Part shown: piece after piece, positions 1 to 9,269 of the stretch
Layout of the letters: every line of letters starts with the position of its first letter
Position numbering within the stretch: position 1 is the stretch's first letter
DNA from: Pseudanabaena sp. M53BS1SP1A06MG
Lineage (GTDB): Bacteria > Cyanobacteriota > Cyanobacteriia > Pseudanabaenales > Pseudanabaenaceae
Direction of reading: 5' to 3'
DNA length: 64,000 nt
NCBI GenBank assembly: GCA_020404105.1
Contig: JADBWH010000013.1
Coordinates: 56,716-120,715, forward strand
The notes under the pieces: model-generated
Databases searched by the model: none
What the model was told of the DNA's origin: nothing
Seen by the model: only the letters and a program-made list of their open reading frames with translations
Position numbers and translations under genes: made by a program

Positions 1-50
1 ATAAACTCGTTTACTACGCCAGCAAATTAGTTGCTCAGTCAGATGCTTAG
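1..50 (+). CDS. C-terminal tail of an upstream gene, probably nitrate ABC transporter permease NrtB (partial)
   Basis: An open frame enters from the left edge and ends at a TAG at 48-50, giving a tail that reads KLVYYASKLVAQSDA. It lies 47 bases before nrtD in the same direction. In cyanobacteria the permease gene nrtB normally precedes the ATPase genes, so NrtB is the likely identity. This rests on gene order only; 15 residues are too few to identify the family. Confidence 0.4.
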   Translation, partial: KLVYYASKLVAQSDA

Positions 51-97
51 TTTTGATTATTCCTCCCCCACTTCACTATTTCCCTTAAGCTTCTCCT

Positions 98-934
98 ATG
101 CAGACTCTTGATCTTACAGATAATAATCCGCAAATAAATAGAGATCCATTTCTCGTAATGGATGGAGTCTCTAAGGTTTATCCCACACCTAGAGGACTAT
201 ATACAGTTCTCGAAGATGTTAATTTGACAGTCTATGAAGGTGAGTTTATCTGTGTGATTGGTCACTCCGGCTGTGGTAAGTCCACACTGCTAAACATGGT
301 AGCTGGGTTTAATAAACCGGCTTCTGGCGAAATTTGTTTGCGATCGAAGCCAATTGTTCGCCCTGGTCCCGATCGCATGGTGGTGTTCCAAAACTACTCG
401 CTCCTACCTTGGATGACAGCCTTTGAAAATGTCTATCTTGCGGTTAAGCAGGTTTATAAAGAGAAATCTAAAGAAGAAAAGACCAAAATTGCTAAGGAAT
501 CGCTGGAGCTAGTGGGGCTAACCGAAGCAATGCACAAGAAGCCTAAGGAACTGTCTGGCGGTATGCGCCAACGTGTATCGATCGCCCGTGCATTATCAAT
601 TCGTCCTGAAGTATTGATTCTTGATGAACCCTTCGGCGCGTTAGACGTAATGACCCGCGAAGAGCTTCAGGAAGAATTACTCGCAATTTGGCGCAAAAAT
701 CGGGTTACAGCATTAATGATCACCCATGAAATCGATGAAGCCCTATTTCTTGCAGATCGCATTGTGATGATGAGCAATGGTCCCGCCGCCCATATCGCTG
801 AAATTATCGATGTGCCATTTGCCCGTCCCCGTGATCGTAAAGCGATCGCCGATGATCCTCGTTACTACAGCCTCCGTAACTACATCCTTGAATTTCTCTA
901 TAGTCGATTTGCCTTGGCTGATGATGCGGAATAG
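98..934 (+). CDS. nrtD: Nitrate ABC transporter ATP-binding protein NrtD
   Basis: This 278-residue ABC ATPase is one of two ATP-hydrolysing subunits that drive nitrate/nitrite import across the plasma membrane. Walker A (GHSGCGKST) is at residues 55-63, the Q-loop glutamine near 98, the signature LSGGM near 152-156 and Walker B (VLILDEP) near 172-178. It is a single ATPase domain with no C-terminal substrate-binding-like extension, which separates NrtD from NrtC. It is followed by nrtC and narB in the same direction, so it belongs to the nitrate operon. The usual order is nrtA-B-C-D; here the short ATPase comes before the long one. NtcA control is expected from the family, but the operon promoter is outside the window. 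Confidence 0.9.
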   Translation: MQTLDLTDNNPQINRDPFLVMDGVSKVYPTPRGLYTVLEDVNLTVYEGEFICVIGHSGCGKSTLLNMVAGFNKPASGEICLRSKPIVRPGPDRMVVFQNYSLLPWMTAFENVYLAVKQVYKEKSKEEKTKIAKESLELVGLTEAMHKKPKELSGGMRQRVSIARALSIRPEVLILDEPFGALDVMTREELQEELLAIWRKNRVTALMITHEIDEALFLADRIVMMSNGPAAHIAEIIDVPFARPRDRKAIADDPRYYSLRNYILEFLYSRFALADDAE

Positions 935-1019
935 TCGTTAGCTATTAGCTGTTAGCTCAACTTAATGAATTTCAAATGCTAAAAAGGTCAAGACAATTCA
1001 CCAAAAAATATCTTATCCA

Positions 1020-1110
1020 AAAAGCTAAAAGCTAATCGCTAAAAGCTAATCGCTAAAAGCTAATCGCTAAAAGCTAATCGCTAAAAGCTAAAAGCTAAAA
1101 GCTAATAACT
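1020..1110 (+). repeat. Heptanucleotide tandem repeat (STRR-like) between nrtD and nrtC
   Basis: Thirteen 7-base units follow one another: one AAAAGCT, four copies of the pair AAAAGCT-AATCGCT, three AAAAGCT and a final AATAACT. Related AGCT-containing heptads (TTAGCTA, TTAGCTG) occur just after the nrtD stop at about 938-957. Short heptanucleotide repeats (STRRs) are known from filamentous cyanobacteria. The array ends about 20 bases before the nrtC start, so it is transcribed as part of the operon message. Confidence 0.85.
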
Positions 1111-1131
1111 ACCAATCACCAAATCCCAACC

Positions 1132-3150
1132 ATGTCCAAATTCCTAGAAATTGATCACATTAGTCGTGTTTTTAAAACCAATAAAGGGCAACCCTATGTT
1201 GCAGTAAAAGATGTTTACTTTGAGATGAAGGAAGGAGAATTTGTCTCAATAATTGGGCATTCAGGCTGTGGTAAATCGACAGTTTTGAATATTCTTTCTG
1301 GGTTAGATCGAGCTAGTGCAGGGGGGATTGTCCTCGAAGGGCGTGAGGTGCGTGAACCAGGACCTGATCGTATGTTGGTATTTCAAAACCACTCGTTGTT
1401 ACCTTGGCTAACGGTACGTCAGAATATTGGCTTAGCGGTAAATCGGGTATTAAGGGATTTACCTAAAGAGGAACGCCGCCGCATTATTCAAGAAAATATT
1501 GACTTGGTGGGATTAAGTCATGCTGCGGATAAGTATCCCAGGGAAATTTCAGGAGGGATGAAGCAAAGGGTTGGGATTGCTCGTGCCTTGTCAATTAAGC
1601 CAAAAATTCTACTGTTAGATGAGCCTTTTGGGGCATTAGATGCCTTAACTAGAGGTCGATTACAAGAAAAATTAATGCATATTTGCGATGAGCATAAAAT
1701 CTCGGCGGTAATGATTACCCATGATGTTGATGAAGCTTTACTGCTGAGCGATCGCATTGTGATGATGACTAACGGTCCCGAAGCGAAAATTGGTCAAGTC
1801 CTCACTGTTGATCTGCCTCATCCCCGCAAAAAACTAGATGCGGCTAACCATCCCAACTATTATCGCCTCAGAAGTGAAGTTGTCAGTTTCCTCGATCGCC
1901 AGAAACAAATCAAAATTGAACGTGCTAAGAACAAAAGCAATGCAGCGATCAGTCTGGGCAATATCGAGAAAACAAATCTCACCATTGGCTACATCCCTCT
2001 CACCGACTGCGCTCCTTTTGCGATCGCTCAAGAGAAAGGGCTATTTGCTAAACATGGTCTAGATGTCACTCTTTCCAAAGAAACAAGCTGGAATGATCTC
2101 GCGGAAGGAATTCGTGAAGGTCGCCTTGATGCCGCCCAAATGGTAACGGGAATGCCACTTGCGATTACTCTGGGTATGGGTAATAAGATTCCTGTGCCAG
2201 TCGTAACTTCCTTAACCATGAGTCGAAATGGTAATGCCATCACCCTCAGCAAGCGATTACAAGATGAAGGGGTACAAGATCTTGCTTCCCTTAAGGCTTA
2301 TATCAATAAATTTCAAAATGAAGCCTATAAACCTGCGATGGGCATGGTACATCATGCATCCATGCACAATCTATTGCTCAGACATTGGCTAGCCAGTGGT
2401 GGCATGGAACCCGATAAAGATGTAGATGTCATCGTCATTCCACCGCCGCAGATGGTTTCTAACCTGATGGCAAACAACATCATTGGCTATTGCGTCGGCG
2501 AACCTTGGAACGTGCGGGCTGTGAATGATAACGTCGGTTTTGTCGTGGCAACTGACCTTGATATCTGGCGTGGACATCCCGAAAAAGTATTAGGAGTTCG
2601 CAAAGATTGGGCGGAGCAATATCCCAATACGCATCTTGCTATAGTCAAGGCGCTATTAGAAGCATCCCAGTTCTGTGAACCCTTGGAAAATCGCGATGAA
2701 GTGGTACTGACGTTAGCCCAGCCGCAGTATCTCAATCTTGATCCGACCTATATTCGCCCTGGATTTGCAGGACCCTATCGGGTTAGTACAATGACAGCAA
2801 AGTATGATCAGGACTTCTGCCAGTTTGGTATGGGCAATATGCCTTCTCGCAAAGAACATCTCTGGGTATTAACGCAAATGTCGCGTTGGGGCTTGGTTAA
2901 TTTTCCAGAGAACTATGCGGAAGTTATTTATAACTTGCTAGCAACTAATATTTATCAACAGGCTGCCAAGGAATTAGAAATAGCGATCGCTGATGAGGAT
3001 CGCTCACCCATTGCTTTAGCCGATGGCTCAGTATTTGATCCCAATGATCCGATCGCAGCATTGCAATCCATGCCATATTCACGATTTACTGAAACTAGCT
3101 ACTTTGATCCCATTAAAGGTTTCGCTTCTAAAAAAGTAGCTGTTCGTTAA
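1132..3150 (+). CDS. nrtC: Nitrate ABC transporter ATPase NrtC with fused NrtA-like regulatory domain
   Basis: This 672-residue protein joins an ABC ATPase (residues 1 to about 260) to a substrate-binding-like domain homologous to NrtA (about 280-672). Walker [10 protein letters not shown] is at 42-50 and the signature ISGGM near 139. The C-terminal half opens with [17 protein letters not shown], the typical start of NrtA/SsuA-type binding domains. In the family this cytoplasmic C-domain is needed for ammonium-promoted inhibition of nitrate uptake. Together with NrtD it forms the heteromeric ATPase of the permease. narB starts 29 bases downstream, indicating co-transcription. Confidence 0.93.
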   Translation: MSKFLEIDHISRVFKTNKGQPYVAVKDVYFEMKEGEFVSIIGHSGCGKSTVLNILSGLDRASAGGIVLEGREVREPGPDRMLVFQNHSLLPWLTVRQNIGLAVNRVLRDLPKEERRRIIQENIDLVGLSHAADKYPREISGGMKQRVGIARALSIKPKILLLDEPFGALDALTRGRLQEKLMHICDEHKISAVMITHDVDEALLLSDRIVMMTNGPEAKIGQVLTVDLPHPRKKLDAANHPNYYRLRSEVVSFLDRQKQIKIERAKNKSNAAISLGNIEKTNLTIGYIPLTDCAPFAIAQEKGLFAKHGLDVTLSKETSWNDLAEGIREGRLDAAQMVTGMPLAITLGMGNKIPVPVVTSLTMSRNGNAITLSKRLQDEGVQDLASLKAYINKFQNEAYKPAMGMVHHASMHNLLLRHWLASGGMEPDKDVDVIVIPPPQMVSNLMANNIIGYCVGEPWNVRAVNDNVGFVVATDLDIWRGHPEKVLGVRKDWAEQYPNTHLAIVKALLEASQFCEPLENRDEVVLTLAQPQYLNLDPTYIRPGFAGPYRVSTMTAKYDQDFCQFGMGNMPSRKEHLWVLTQMSRWGLVNFPENYAEVIYNLLATNIYQQAAKELEIAIADEDRSPIALADGSVFDPNDPIAALQSMPYSRFTETSYFDPIKGFASKKVAVR

Positions 3151-3179
3151 TAGCTCAAGATCATTCTCAAGCTCATTCT

Positions 3180-5348
3180 ATGTCTGTAACAAATCTTTCT
3201 AATGCCAGTGCCACACCACAAATTGCCAAAACCCTCTGTCCCTACTGTGGTGTCGGTTGCGGTTTAGAAGTCTTGGAGACTGGCAAAGAACCCACACTCA
3301 AATTTCCCGATCGCTTCAAAGTTCGCGGCGATCGCAGTCATCCTTCTAGTCAAGGTATGGTCTGCGTTAAGGGTGCAACGATCACGGAATCCATCCAAAA
3401 GGATCGACTGTTGCACCCAATGATGCGCGATCACCTTGATCAAGAATTTCGCCAAGTCAGTTGGGATGAAGCCCTTAATGCGATTACGAATCAGATTCAG
3501 CAAGTGCTAGCGACCAAAGGCGCAGATGCTCTCTGTATGTATGGATCAGGACAATTCCAGACAGAAGACTATTACATTGCCCAAAAATTATTTAAAGGCT
3601 GTTTAGGAACCAATAATTTTGATGCCAACTCTAGGCTCTGTATGTCTTCGGCAGTTTCAGGATATGTCAAAAGTTTTGGTTCCGATGGACCTCCTTGCTG
3701 CTACGAAGATTTTGATTTAACGGATTGTTTATTTGCAATCGGTACAAATACCGCCGAATGCCATCCGATTATCTTCAATCGTTTTCGCCGCCATCATAAA
3801 AAAAATCCCCATGTTAAGCTAGTTGTCGTCGATCCGCGCCGTACCCAAACCGCTGAAGTTGCCGACTTACATTTAGCGATTCAACCAGCAACGGATATCG
3901 ATTTATTAAATGGCATCGCCTATTTGCTATTACTTTGGGACAAATGCGATCGCCAATTTATCGAAAATCACACTACAGGTTTTGCCGAATTTGCTGAAAT
4001 TACACAACTCTATACGCCTGCATTTGTCGCCAGACGTTGTGGAATTAGCATCGAAGATTTGGAACTTGCCGCCAAATATTGGGCAGAATCACAGCGAGTT
4101 CTCTCCATTTGGTCAATGGGTGTCAATCAATCTACTCAAGGCACTGCTAAAGTTCAATCAATTATCAATCTGCATTTATTAACTGCACAGATTGGTAAAG
4201 AAGGTGCAGGACCATTTTCACTGACGGGTCAACCCAATGCTATGGGCGGCAGAGAAGCAGGTGGTTTAGCACATCTACTCCCTGCCTATCGCTCCGTTAC
4301 TAACCCTAACCATCGCGCCGAATTAGAATCATTGTGGAAATTGCCATCTGGACGTATTTCGCCTCAGGTTGGACGTACAGCATGGGATATGATTTGTGGC
4401 TTAGAAAATGATGAAGTGGATTTCCTCTGGATTGCGGCGACAAATCCTGCGGTAAGCTTTCCCGATCTAGTGCGAACCAAAGCAGCTTTGAATCGATCGC
4501 CTTTCACCGTCTATCAAGATGCCTATTACCCTACAGAAACTTCTGCCTTTGCCCATATTCTTCTCCCTGCTACCCAATGGAGTGAGAAGACTGGCACGAT
4601 GACCAATTCTGAACGCTGTGTTACTCTCTGTCAAGCTTTTCAAACTCCCCTTGGGGAATCCCGTGCTGATTGGGAAATATTTGCAGAAGTTGGTCGGAGA
4701 TTAGGTTTCACCGATCAATTCCCATTCCAAAATTCTGCCGAGGTCTATGAAGAATTTGCTCGGATTACTCGCGATCGCCCCTGCGATATCACAGGTATTA
4801 GCCACAGCAAGCTTGCTGAACTTGGCGTAATCCAATGGCCAAATCCTGACCATCAACCTGAACTAGATCGCAAACATAACAAGCGCCTTTATACCGAGCT
4901 TCAATTTCATACTAGCGATCGCCGTGCCAGATTTGGTAGCCATCATTCCCAAGGTGTCTTTGAAGTCCCCGATGAGCTATATCCATTCATTCTCACCACT
5001 GGTAGATTATATGGACATTGGCATACTCAAACTCGCACTGGACGCATCGATAAGATTCGGCAAATGTATCCCCATCCCTTTATCGAAATCCATCCTAAAG
5101 ATGCTGCAAAATTCGATATTCATAATGGTGATCTTGTAGAAGTAAAATCGCGACGTGGTGTTTCCAAATTTCCTGCACTAGTTACCGAGGCGATCGCTAG
5201 AGGTGTGCTATTTGTCCCCATGCACTGGGGTGCACTCTGGGCAGATAATTCTGAAGCTAATGCTCTCACCCATCCTGAATCCTGTCCTGACTCCAAGCAA
5301 CCAGAGTTAAAGGCTTGTGCAGTAGCGATCGCTTTAGCTAAGATTTAG
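3180..5348 (+). CDS. narB: Ferredoxin-nitrate reductase NarB
   Basis: NarB is the cytoplasmic molybdopterin enzyme that reduces nitrate to nitrite with electrons from ferredoxin, the first assimilatory step after Nrt uptake. The protein has 722 residues, normal for cyanobacterial NarB. The [4Fe-4S] cysteines are visible at 20, 23, 27 and 62 (CPYCGVGC and GMVCVKG). The likely molybdenum-ligand cysteine is at about 154 in [12 protein letters not shown]. The C-terminal molydopterin-dinucleotide-binding region contains [16 protein letters not shown]. It lies directly behind nrtC. The next gene is convergent, so narB closes the operon. Confidence 0.95.
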   Translation: MSVTNLSNASATPQIAKTLCPYCGVGCGLEVLETGKEPTLKFPDRFKVRGDRSHPSSQGMVCVKGATITESIQKDRLLHPMMRDHLDQEFRQVSWDEALNAITNQIQQVLATKGADALCMYGSGQFQTEDYYIAQKLFKGCLGTNNFDANSRLCMSSAVSGYVKSFGSDGPPCCYEDFDLTDCLFAIGTNTAECHPIIFNRFRRHHKKNPHVKLVVVDPRRTQTAEVADLHLAIQPATDIDLLNGIAYLLLLWDKCDRQFIENHTTGFAEFAEITQLYTPAFVARRCGISIEDLELAAKYWAESQRVLSIWSMGVNQSTQGTAKVQSIINLHLLTAQIGKEGAGPFSLTGQPNAMGGREAGGLAHLLPAYRSVTNPNHRAELESLWKLPSGRISPQVGRTAWDMICGLENDEVDFLWIAATNPAVSFPDLVRTKAALNRSPFTVYQDAYYPTETSAFAHILLPATQWSEKTGTMTNSERCVTLCQAFQTPLGESRADWEIFAEVGRRLGFTDQFPFQNSAEVYEEFARITRDRPCDITGISHSKLAELGVIQWPNPDHQPELDRKHNKRLYTELQFHTSDRRARFGSHHSQGVFEVPDELYPFILTTGRLYGHWHTQTRTGRIDKIRQMYPHPFIEIHPKDAAKFDIHNGDLVEVKSRRGVSKFPALVTEAIARGVLFVPMHWGALWADNSEANALTHPESCPDSKQPELKACAVAIALAKI

Positions 5349-5372
5349 TGATCGCCAAATTATTAACAGAAC

Positions 5373-7781
5373 TTAGAGATTTACGGTGATCTCAATCTCC
5401 TCATCGGTATACTTCGCAAGATCAATAAACTTTCCTGCCACAACTTGACCATTAACCAGCATCTGCTTAGACTCACTATGATTAGTCACTGTGAGCGAGA
5501 GAGTCTTACCACGAAATTTGCGCTTGGCGTTAAAACCAGACCATTCATTGGGAATTTTGGGGTCGATGATCATTCCTGTAAATGTGGGCTGGAATCCTAA
5601 GATGTAATCGATACCAATACGAAGCATCCAGACGGCTGTACCTGTGAGCCATGAATGGCTTGCCTGACCTTGGGTCTCATGATCGGGACTGGTAACATAT
5701 TCAGGATAGACGTATGGCTCAGTTTCAAAGCGATCGCATTTTAACTCAGTTGCCTGTGAGGAATTAATCGGCATCATGCGGCGATAGATTTCCCAAGCAA
5801 ATTCTGTATCTCCGTTGAGAATGGAAGCTAGCACAAACCATGAGGAGGCATGGTTAAACACTGCACCATTTTCTTTTTTCCCAGGGACACAACGGCTGAT
5901 TAGCCCAACGGTGTCATCGATTTCTGTAAAGGATGGCGCGACAATCTGCATCCCGAAAGGTGTAGCGAGATATTCCCGACTGCTGGCTAGGCAACGCTTA
6001 GCGCGATCGCTGGGAGCAAGTTCGGAAATCACCGCCCATGATTGCGCGTTGAGGAAGATTTTGCCTTGAGTTGCTCTCGATATGCCGATCGGTTCGCCAT
6101 TGTCACGGAAGGCGCGTAAATACCATTCACCATCCCAACAGACATCATTGGTGACTTTACGAAGATGTTCATAAAAGTTCTGGAATTTGGTAACGGCTTG
6201 CGAATCTTGCTGATACTCACAAACTGGTAAGGATTTCTTCAACACATAACCCAAAAAGAAAGCGCCCCAAGTGGTTTCACCCCTACCCTGTGAACCCACA
6301 TGGTCGAGGGTATCATTCCAATCACCTGTGAAGATGCGCGGCATTCCTCTTTCACCAGTATTAGCGATCGCAAAGTCCAGCGCCCTCACCAAATGCTCAT
6401 AGACAGTGCCTGAAGTCTCATCATGGTAAGGAACCACTTCTTCAAGAATTGAGAAATCACCCGTTTCCTTGAGATATTCAACAATGCCAAAGGGAATCCA
6501 TAAAGGCGTATCAGAATGGTTAGTGCGCTCGCCTGTATTGGTCAAGACAAAATAATTATGTAAAGTGGAACCATCCTTAAATTGGAAATTCAAGGCTTTA
6601 ATCAATCTTTCTCTAACTCGCGCAGGATCAACCATGACTACACCAAGAATATCTTGGAAGCGATCGCGCATTCCCGTACCAAACAGTAATCCGCCATGAT
6701 AATAGCCCGAATTTCTCGCCATATCGAACGTAACAGCCGCCTGATACTGATTCCAGACATTGATCATCGCATTAAATGCTTCATCGGGTGTTTGTACCTG
6801 TACGCATGACAAATGAGTATCCCATTTTTGTTTAAGCTGCTCGAAATGGCGATCAAGCCCCTCACCCCCAGCCCCTCTCCCAGTAGGGGAGAGGGGAGTA
6901 AGAGCAGGATTTACTCCTTTCGGCGCTATCTCCAGAACAACCGCAAAATCAACGGAACTATTAGCCGCCAAGCTAATCTTCGACTGCAAAGCTACCACAG
7001 GATCACCCGCCGTAATCTCGGTATTTTGCATTACCCCTGTTTCTACCGCCTCAGGATTTGCTTCTGATCGCCATCTGCCGATAAAGGTATCAAGACTGCT
7101 ATCAAAACCTGTAATTGGTAAACTTTGTGAAAAATAAATCTGATACTTCCAATCAATATTTGGTTGCTTCACGGAAACTCCCTTATTCAAGACCCAATAG
7201 CGACGTGTGGCGACTAGAGCTTGCAGATTTTGTTCAAAATGAATATCTGTAAAATGCTTATCATTAGGCTGATTGATTTGATCATTGAGAGCATTGCCCA
7301 TCAACAATTCCAAGAATGAATAGATCTCTAAATTGCGGTCTTGTCCCGAAACTTCCGTTAACTTCACGCGCCAAACTTCAGCATTCGTATTTGTTGGCAC
7401 GAAGTAGATAATTTCCCCTCGAATTCCATTAATCTCAGTCGTAATTTTTGTATATCCCTGACCATGACGACATTCGTAGAAGTCATAGTTTAAGTCAATC
7501 GTGGGAGCCCAACTCAGTGACCAATATTTCCCCTTAGCAACATCTTTGACCAACACATAACGTCCGGGGCGATCCCAAGGTAGACAGTTGTAGCGCATTC
7601 TACTAATGCGATTATCCCGTGGTGATTCCAAAAAGCTAAAGCCGCCCCCTGTATGGGAAATTAGCCCTGCATATTGGCTATTCCACATATAGTTAAACCA
7701 AGGGCGCGGGGTGCGCGGATTTGTAATCACAAATTCCCGATAATCTTCGGTGTAATAGCCATATTGGTTTGCGATCGCCAC
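5373..7781 (-). CDS. GH94-type glycoside phosphorylase (cellobiose/chitobiose phosphorylase-like)
   Basis: The 802-residue protein resembles glycoside hydrolase family 94, enzymes that split beta-glucosides with phosphate. The N-terminus (YGYYTEDYREFVITNPRTP) is typical of the beta-sandwich domain. TGDWNDTLD near residue 485 holds the expected general-acid aspartate. The substrate cannot be read from sequence. The start is GTG at 7779-7781; AAGGAAG lies about 13 bases upstream and the family N-terminus begins right after it. Residues about 290-308 (ALTPLSPTGRGAGGEG) are encoded by a G/C-rich palindromic repeat inserted in frame and look foreign to the family. It converges on narB with a 24-base gap. 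Confidence 0.8.
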   Translation of the reverse strand: MAIANQYGYYTEDYREFVITNPRTPRPWFNYMWNSQYAGLISHTGGGFSFLESPRDNRISRMRYNCLPWDRPGRYVLVKDVAKGKYWSLSWAPTIDLNYDFYECRHGQGYTKITTEINGIRGEIIYFVPTNTNAEVWRVKLTEVSGQDRNLEIYSFLELLMGNALNDQINQPNDKHFTDIHFEQNLQALVATRRYWVLNKGVSVKQPNIDWKYQIYFSQSLPITGFDSSLDTFIGRWRSEANPEAVETGVMQNTEITAGDPVVALQSKISLAANSSVDFAVVLEIAPKGVNPALTPLSPTGRGAGGEGLDRHFEQLKQKWDTHLSCVQVQTPDEAFNAMINVWNQYQAAVTFDMARNSGYYHGGLLFGTGMRDRFQDILGVVMVDPARVRERLIKALNFQFKDGSTLHNYFVLTNTGERTNHSDTPLWIPFGIVEYLKETGDFSILEEVVPYHDETSGTVYEHLVRALDFAIANTGERGMPRIFTGDWNDTLDHVGSQGRGETTWGAFFLGYVLKKSLPVCEYQQDSQAVTKFQNFYEHLRKVTNDVCWDGEWYLRAFRDNGEPIGISRATQGKIFLNAQSWAVISELAPSDRAKRCLASSREYLATPFGMQIVAPSFTEIDDTVGLISRCVPGKKENGAVFNHASSWFVLASILNGDTEFAWEIYRRMMPINSSQATELKCDRFETEPYVYPEYVTSPDHETQGQASHSWLTGTAVWMLRIGIDYILGFQPTFTGMIIDPKIPNEWSGFNAKRKFRGKTLSLTVTNHSESKQMLVNGQVVAGKFIDLAKYTDEEIEITVNL
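6859..6903. repeat. Palindromic repeat inserted in frame in the phosphorylase gene
   Basis: The plus strand reads CCCTCACCCCCAGCCCC followed by a perfect 10-bp stem, CCCCTCTCCC at 6872-6881 paired with GGGAGAGGGG at 6887-6896. Its strong C/G strand asymmetry is unlike the flanking coding sequence. Similar CCCTCACCCC...GGGGAGAGGGG palindromes are dispersed in many cyanobacterial genomes. Here the frame stays open on the minus strand. Confidence 0.7.
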
Positions 7782-7888
7782 AGTTAGAAATCTTCCTTAT
7801 AGTTGATGATGAGTATTCATTGAACCATAGACGCTAGCAACTTAAATTTTAGTTTCAGTTATTTCAGGATCAATTTTTAGTTCCAAAC

Positions 7889-8002
7889 GGTAATGTTTCA
7901 AACTTGTTGGGGAACAAATAAAACTTGGAAATTAGGAGCATTAGCTAACTTGTTTTTCAGTTTTTATCCAATTTTTTGCTCCAACAACTTTGAAACACTA
8001 CC
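7889..8002. mobile_element. MITE-like element with 22-bp terminal inverted repeats
   Basis: The left end GGTAATGTTTCAAACTTG continues to TTGG at 7910. The right end at 7981-8002 is its reverse complement with two mismatches (GGTAGTGTTTCAAAGTTG continuing TTGG). The similarity extends a few bases further inwards. The 114 bp between the outer ends has no coding capacity. No clear target duplication was seen. It lies in the region upstream of the phosphorylase gene. Confidence 0.65.
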
Positions 8003-8141
8003 TCTAATTTTTGGGGCATAGGATCTAATTTTTATTTTAACAAATGCGATCGCATCAGAACTAAAATCTATTAGCTATAGGCAAGCACTTGATTTCTTTG
8101 ATGACCACCAAGACGGCAAAGAAATCCATAATTACTTACAG

Positions 8142-8238
8142 CGCTTTGCGCTTACTCAAAACCCAGAAATATTTTTGAAAGTGGCGCTTTGCGCCACTTT
8201 CAAAAATATTTCTGTACTACTCAAAGCCTCAATAGGCT
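8142..8238 (+). repeat. Hairpin repeat, copy 1 of an inverted pair
   Basis: The core is a near-perfect palindrome at 8164-8214 (arms CAGAAATATTTTTGAAAGTG and its complement). It is flanked on the left by CGCTTTGCGCTTACTCAAAA and on the right by TACTACTCAAAGCCTCAATA followed by GGCT. The same arrangement occurs in reverse orientation at 9116-9212. The outer 13 bases of the stem and both flanks match; the inner stem differs. Confidence 0.75.
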
Positions 8239-8255
8239 GTATGTAAAGGATGTGA

Positions 8256-8489
8256 CAAAAGATTCAACGAACGCACAGGCACAGCCATGTCAAGGCTAAG
8301 AGCCCCAGCAAGTATCGTGTCCTATGCCCTGAAAATGAGGACAGAGGGGATGGGAATCAGAACTGGATAAGACCTCATGTGAGCTTAGGCAAGAACAAGA
8401 CTCCTGCTATGGCGATTGGGCTGTATCATCGACCGATTTCGATGTTAGAGTTGCTGTCATTACGCGGTTTTACTTCTCTCACGGGTTAA
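8256..8489 (+). pseudogene. Transposase remnant (C-terminal fragment)
   Basis: An open frame ending at 8489 encodes NQNWIRPHVSLGKNKTPAMA and then IGLYHRPISMLELLSLRGF. The pattern RPHxSLGKNxTPAMAxG...RPISMxELLxxRGF is the familiar C-terminus of a DDE-type transposase seen in cyanobacteria. No N-terminal part is present. The piece PENEDRGDG just before NQNW suggests an internal deletion. A stop codon (8253-8255) precedes the fragment. It lies between the two inverted hairpin repeats. The family assignment beyond transposase is uncertain. Confidence 0.6.
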
Positions 8490-8513
8490 CTGATCAGTAC
8501 CAATAGCTATTAG

Positions 8514-9101
8514 TTACTTATGTTGTTTAGATGCAGACGGATAAAGCCAGAAACTAAGTATTCGGGTGAGGTATGGCATAACGGGATAATTTAGCAAGGC
8601 AGAAACAAAGATAACTGATATAAATAAGCTTAATAGATCAGGAAGCCCATTTAGAAATGGATTGAGAACTAATTTTGCTAATAGAATTAGAGGATATACA
8701 GTAATCACACCAACGATCACTTGTTTGTAATATGCAGGTTGGGGCGGAATGGTTAGAGATGAACTTTTAGGCAAGGTAAACCATAACTCTAGTCCATTTG
8801 GAAGATGTTGTTGTGATCGCTTAGCAATGAATTCTTTAGATTTGAGCATCCAATTGTGATAAACCGATGAGGTTAGCCAATTTTTGCAATGCTCATAGTT
8901 ATCAAATTTAACGATTAATACATATTCGGGATATTGATGATCGCGTGGTCGGATAACGTCAACTCCGATAAAGCCTGCAAATTGTCGCGCGGCATGATTG
9001 AGGCCTTTTGTCCAAGCTTCATATTCGTCTATGCGATTTGGTTCCACAACTTCGGAGATAACTAATGTAATCGGGTCTGATTGTTGTCCAAATGTCTGCA
9101 T
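8514..9101 (-). CDS. ABM-domain (dimeric alpha/beta barrel) membrane-anchored protein
   Basis: The 195-residue protein starts with an antibiotic-biosynthesis-monooxygenase-like domain (residues 1 to about 110; TLVISEVVEPNRIDEYEAW, then GFIGVDVIRP). Two hydrophobic helices follow near 130-180, so it should be membrane-anchored. The substrate is unknown; many relatives are annotated only as quinol monooxygenase-like. The ATG at 9099-9101 is preferred over an in-frame ATG at 9177-9179: the 26 extra residues would be encoded by the hairpin repeat at 9116-9190 and do not look like protein. It is bracketed by the inverted hairpin repeats with transposase debris downstream. Confidence 0.65.
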   Translation of the reverse strand: MQTFGQQSDPITLVISEVVEPNRIDEYEAWTKGLNHAARQFAGFIGVDVIRPRDHQYPEYVLIVKFDNYEHCKNWLTSSVYHNWMLKSKEFIAKRSQQHLPNGLELWFTLPKSSSLTIPPQPAYYKQVIVGVITVYPLILLAKLVLNPFLNGLPDLLSLFISVIFVSALLNYPVMPYLTRILSFWLYPSASKQHK

Positions 9102-9115
9102 AGATTCACCAATAA

Positions 9116-9212
9116 AGCCTATTGAGGCTTTGAGTAGTACAGAAATATTTTTGCAAGTGTTGCTAATCAACACTTGCAAAAATATTTCTGAATTTTAAGT
9201 AAGTGCAAAGTG
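9116..9212 (-). repeat. Hairpin repeat, copy 2 of an inverted pair
   Basis: The palindrome at 9140-9190 (arms CAGAAATATTTTTGCAAGTG and its complement) has the same outer stem as the copy at 8164-8214. On one side it carries the reverse complement of that copy's 24-base flank (9116-9139). On the other side, 9191-9212 corresponds to the other flank with several mismatches. It sits immediately upstream of the ABM-domain gene and so abuts or contains its promoter. Confidence 0.75.
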
Positions 9213-9269
9213 ATACAAATAGCCAGTAATTATACTTCAGTTTTTAAAGAAGATTGTTCGTTCTAATCT

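Noticed and set aside
1020..1110. Possible CRISPR array between nrtD and nrtC
   Set aside because: The repeat unit is 7 bases and contiguous, with no unique spacers; it is a tandem heptad repeat.
5815..6069. 84-codon plus-strand frame inside the phosphorylase gene
   Set aside because: It is the complementary strand of well-supported coding sequence and has no family match.
9102..9179. N-terminal extension of the ABM-domain protein from an upstream ATG
   Set aside because: The 26 residues come from the hairpin repeat, so the downstream ATG was used.
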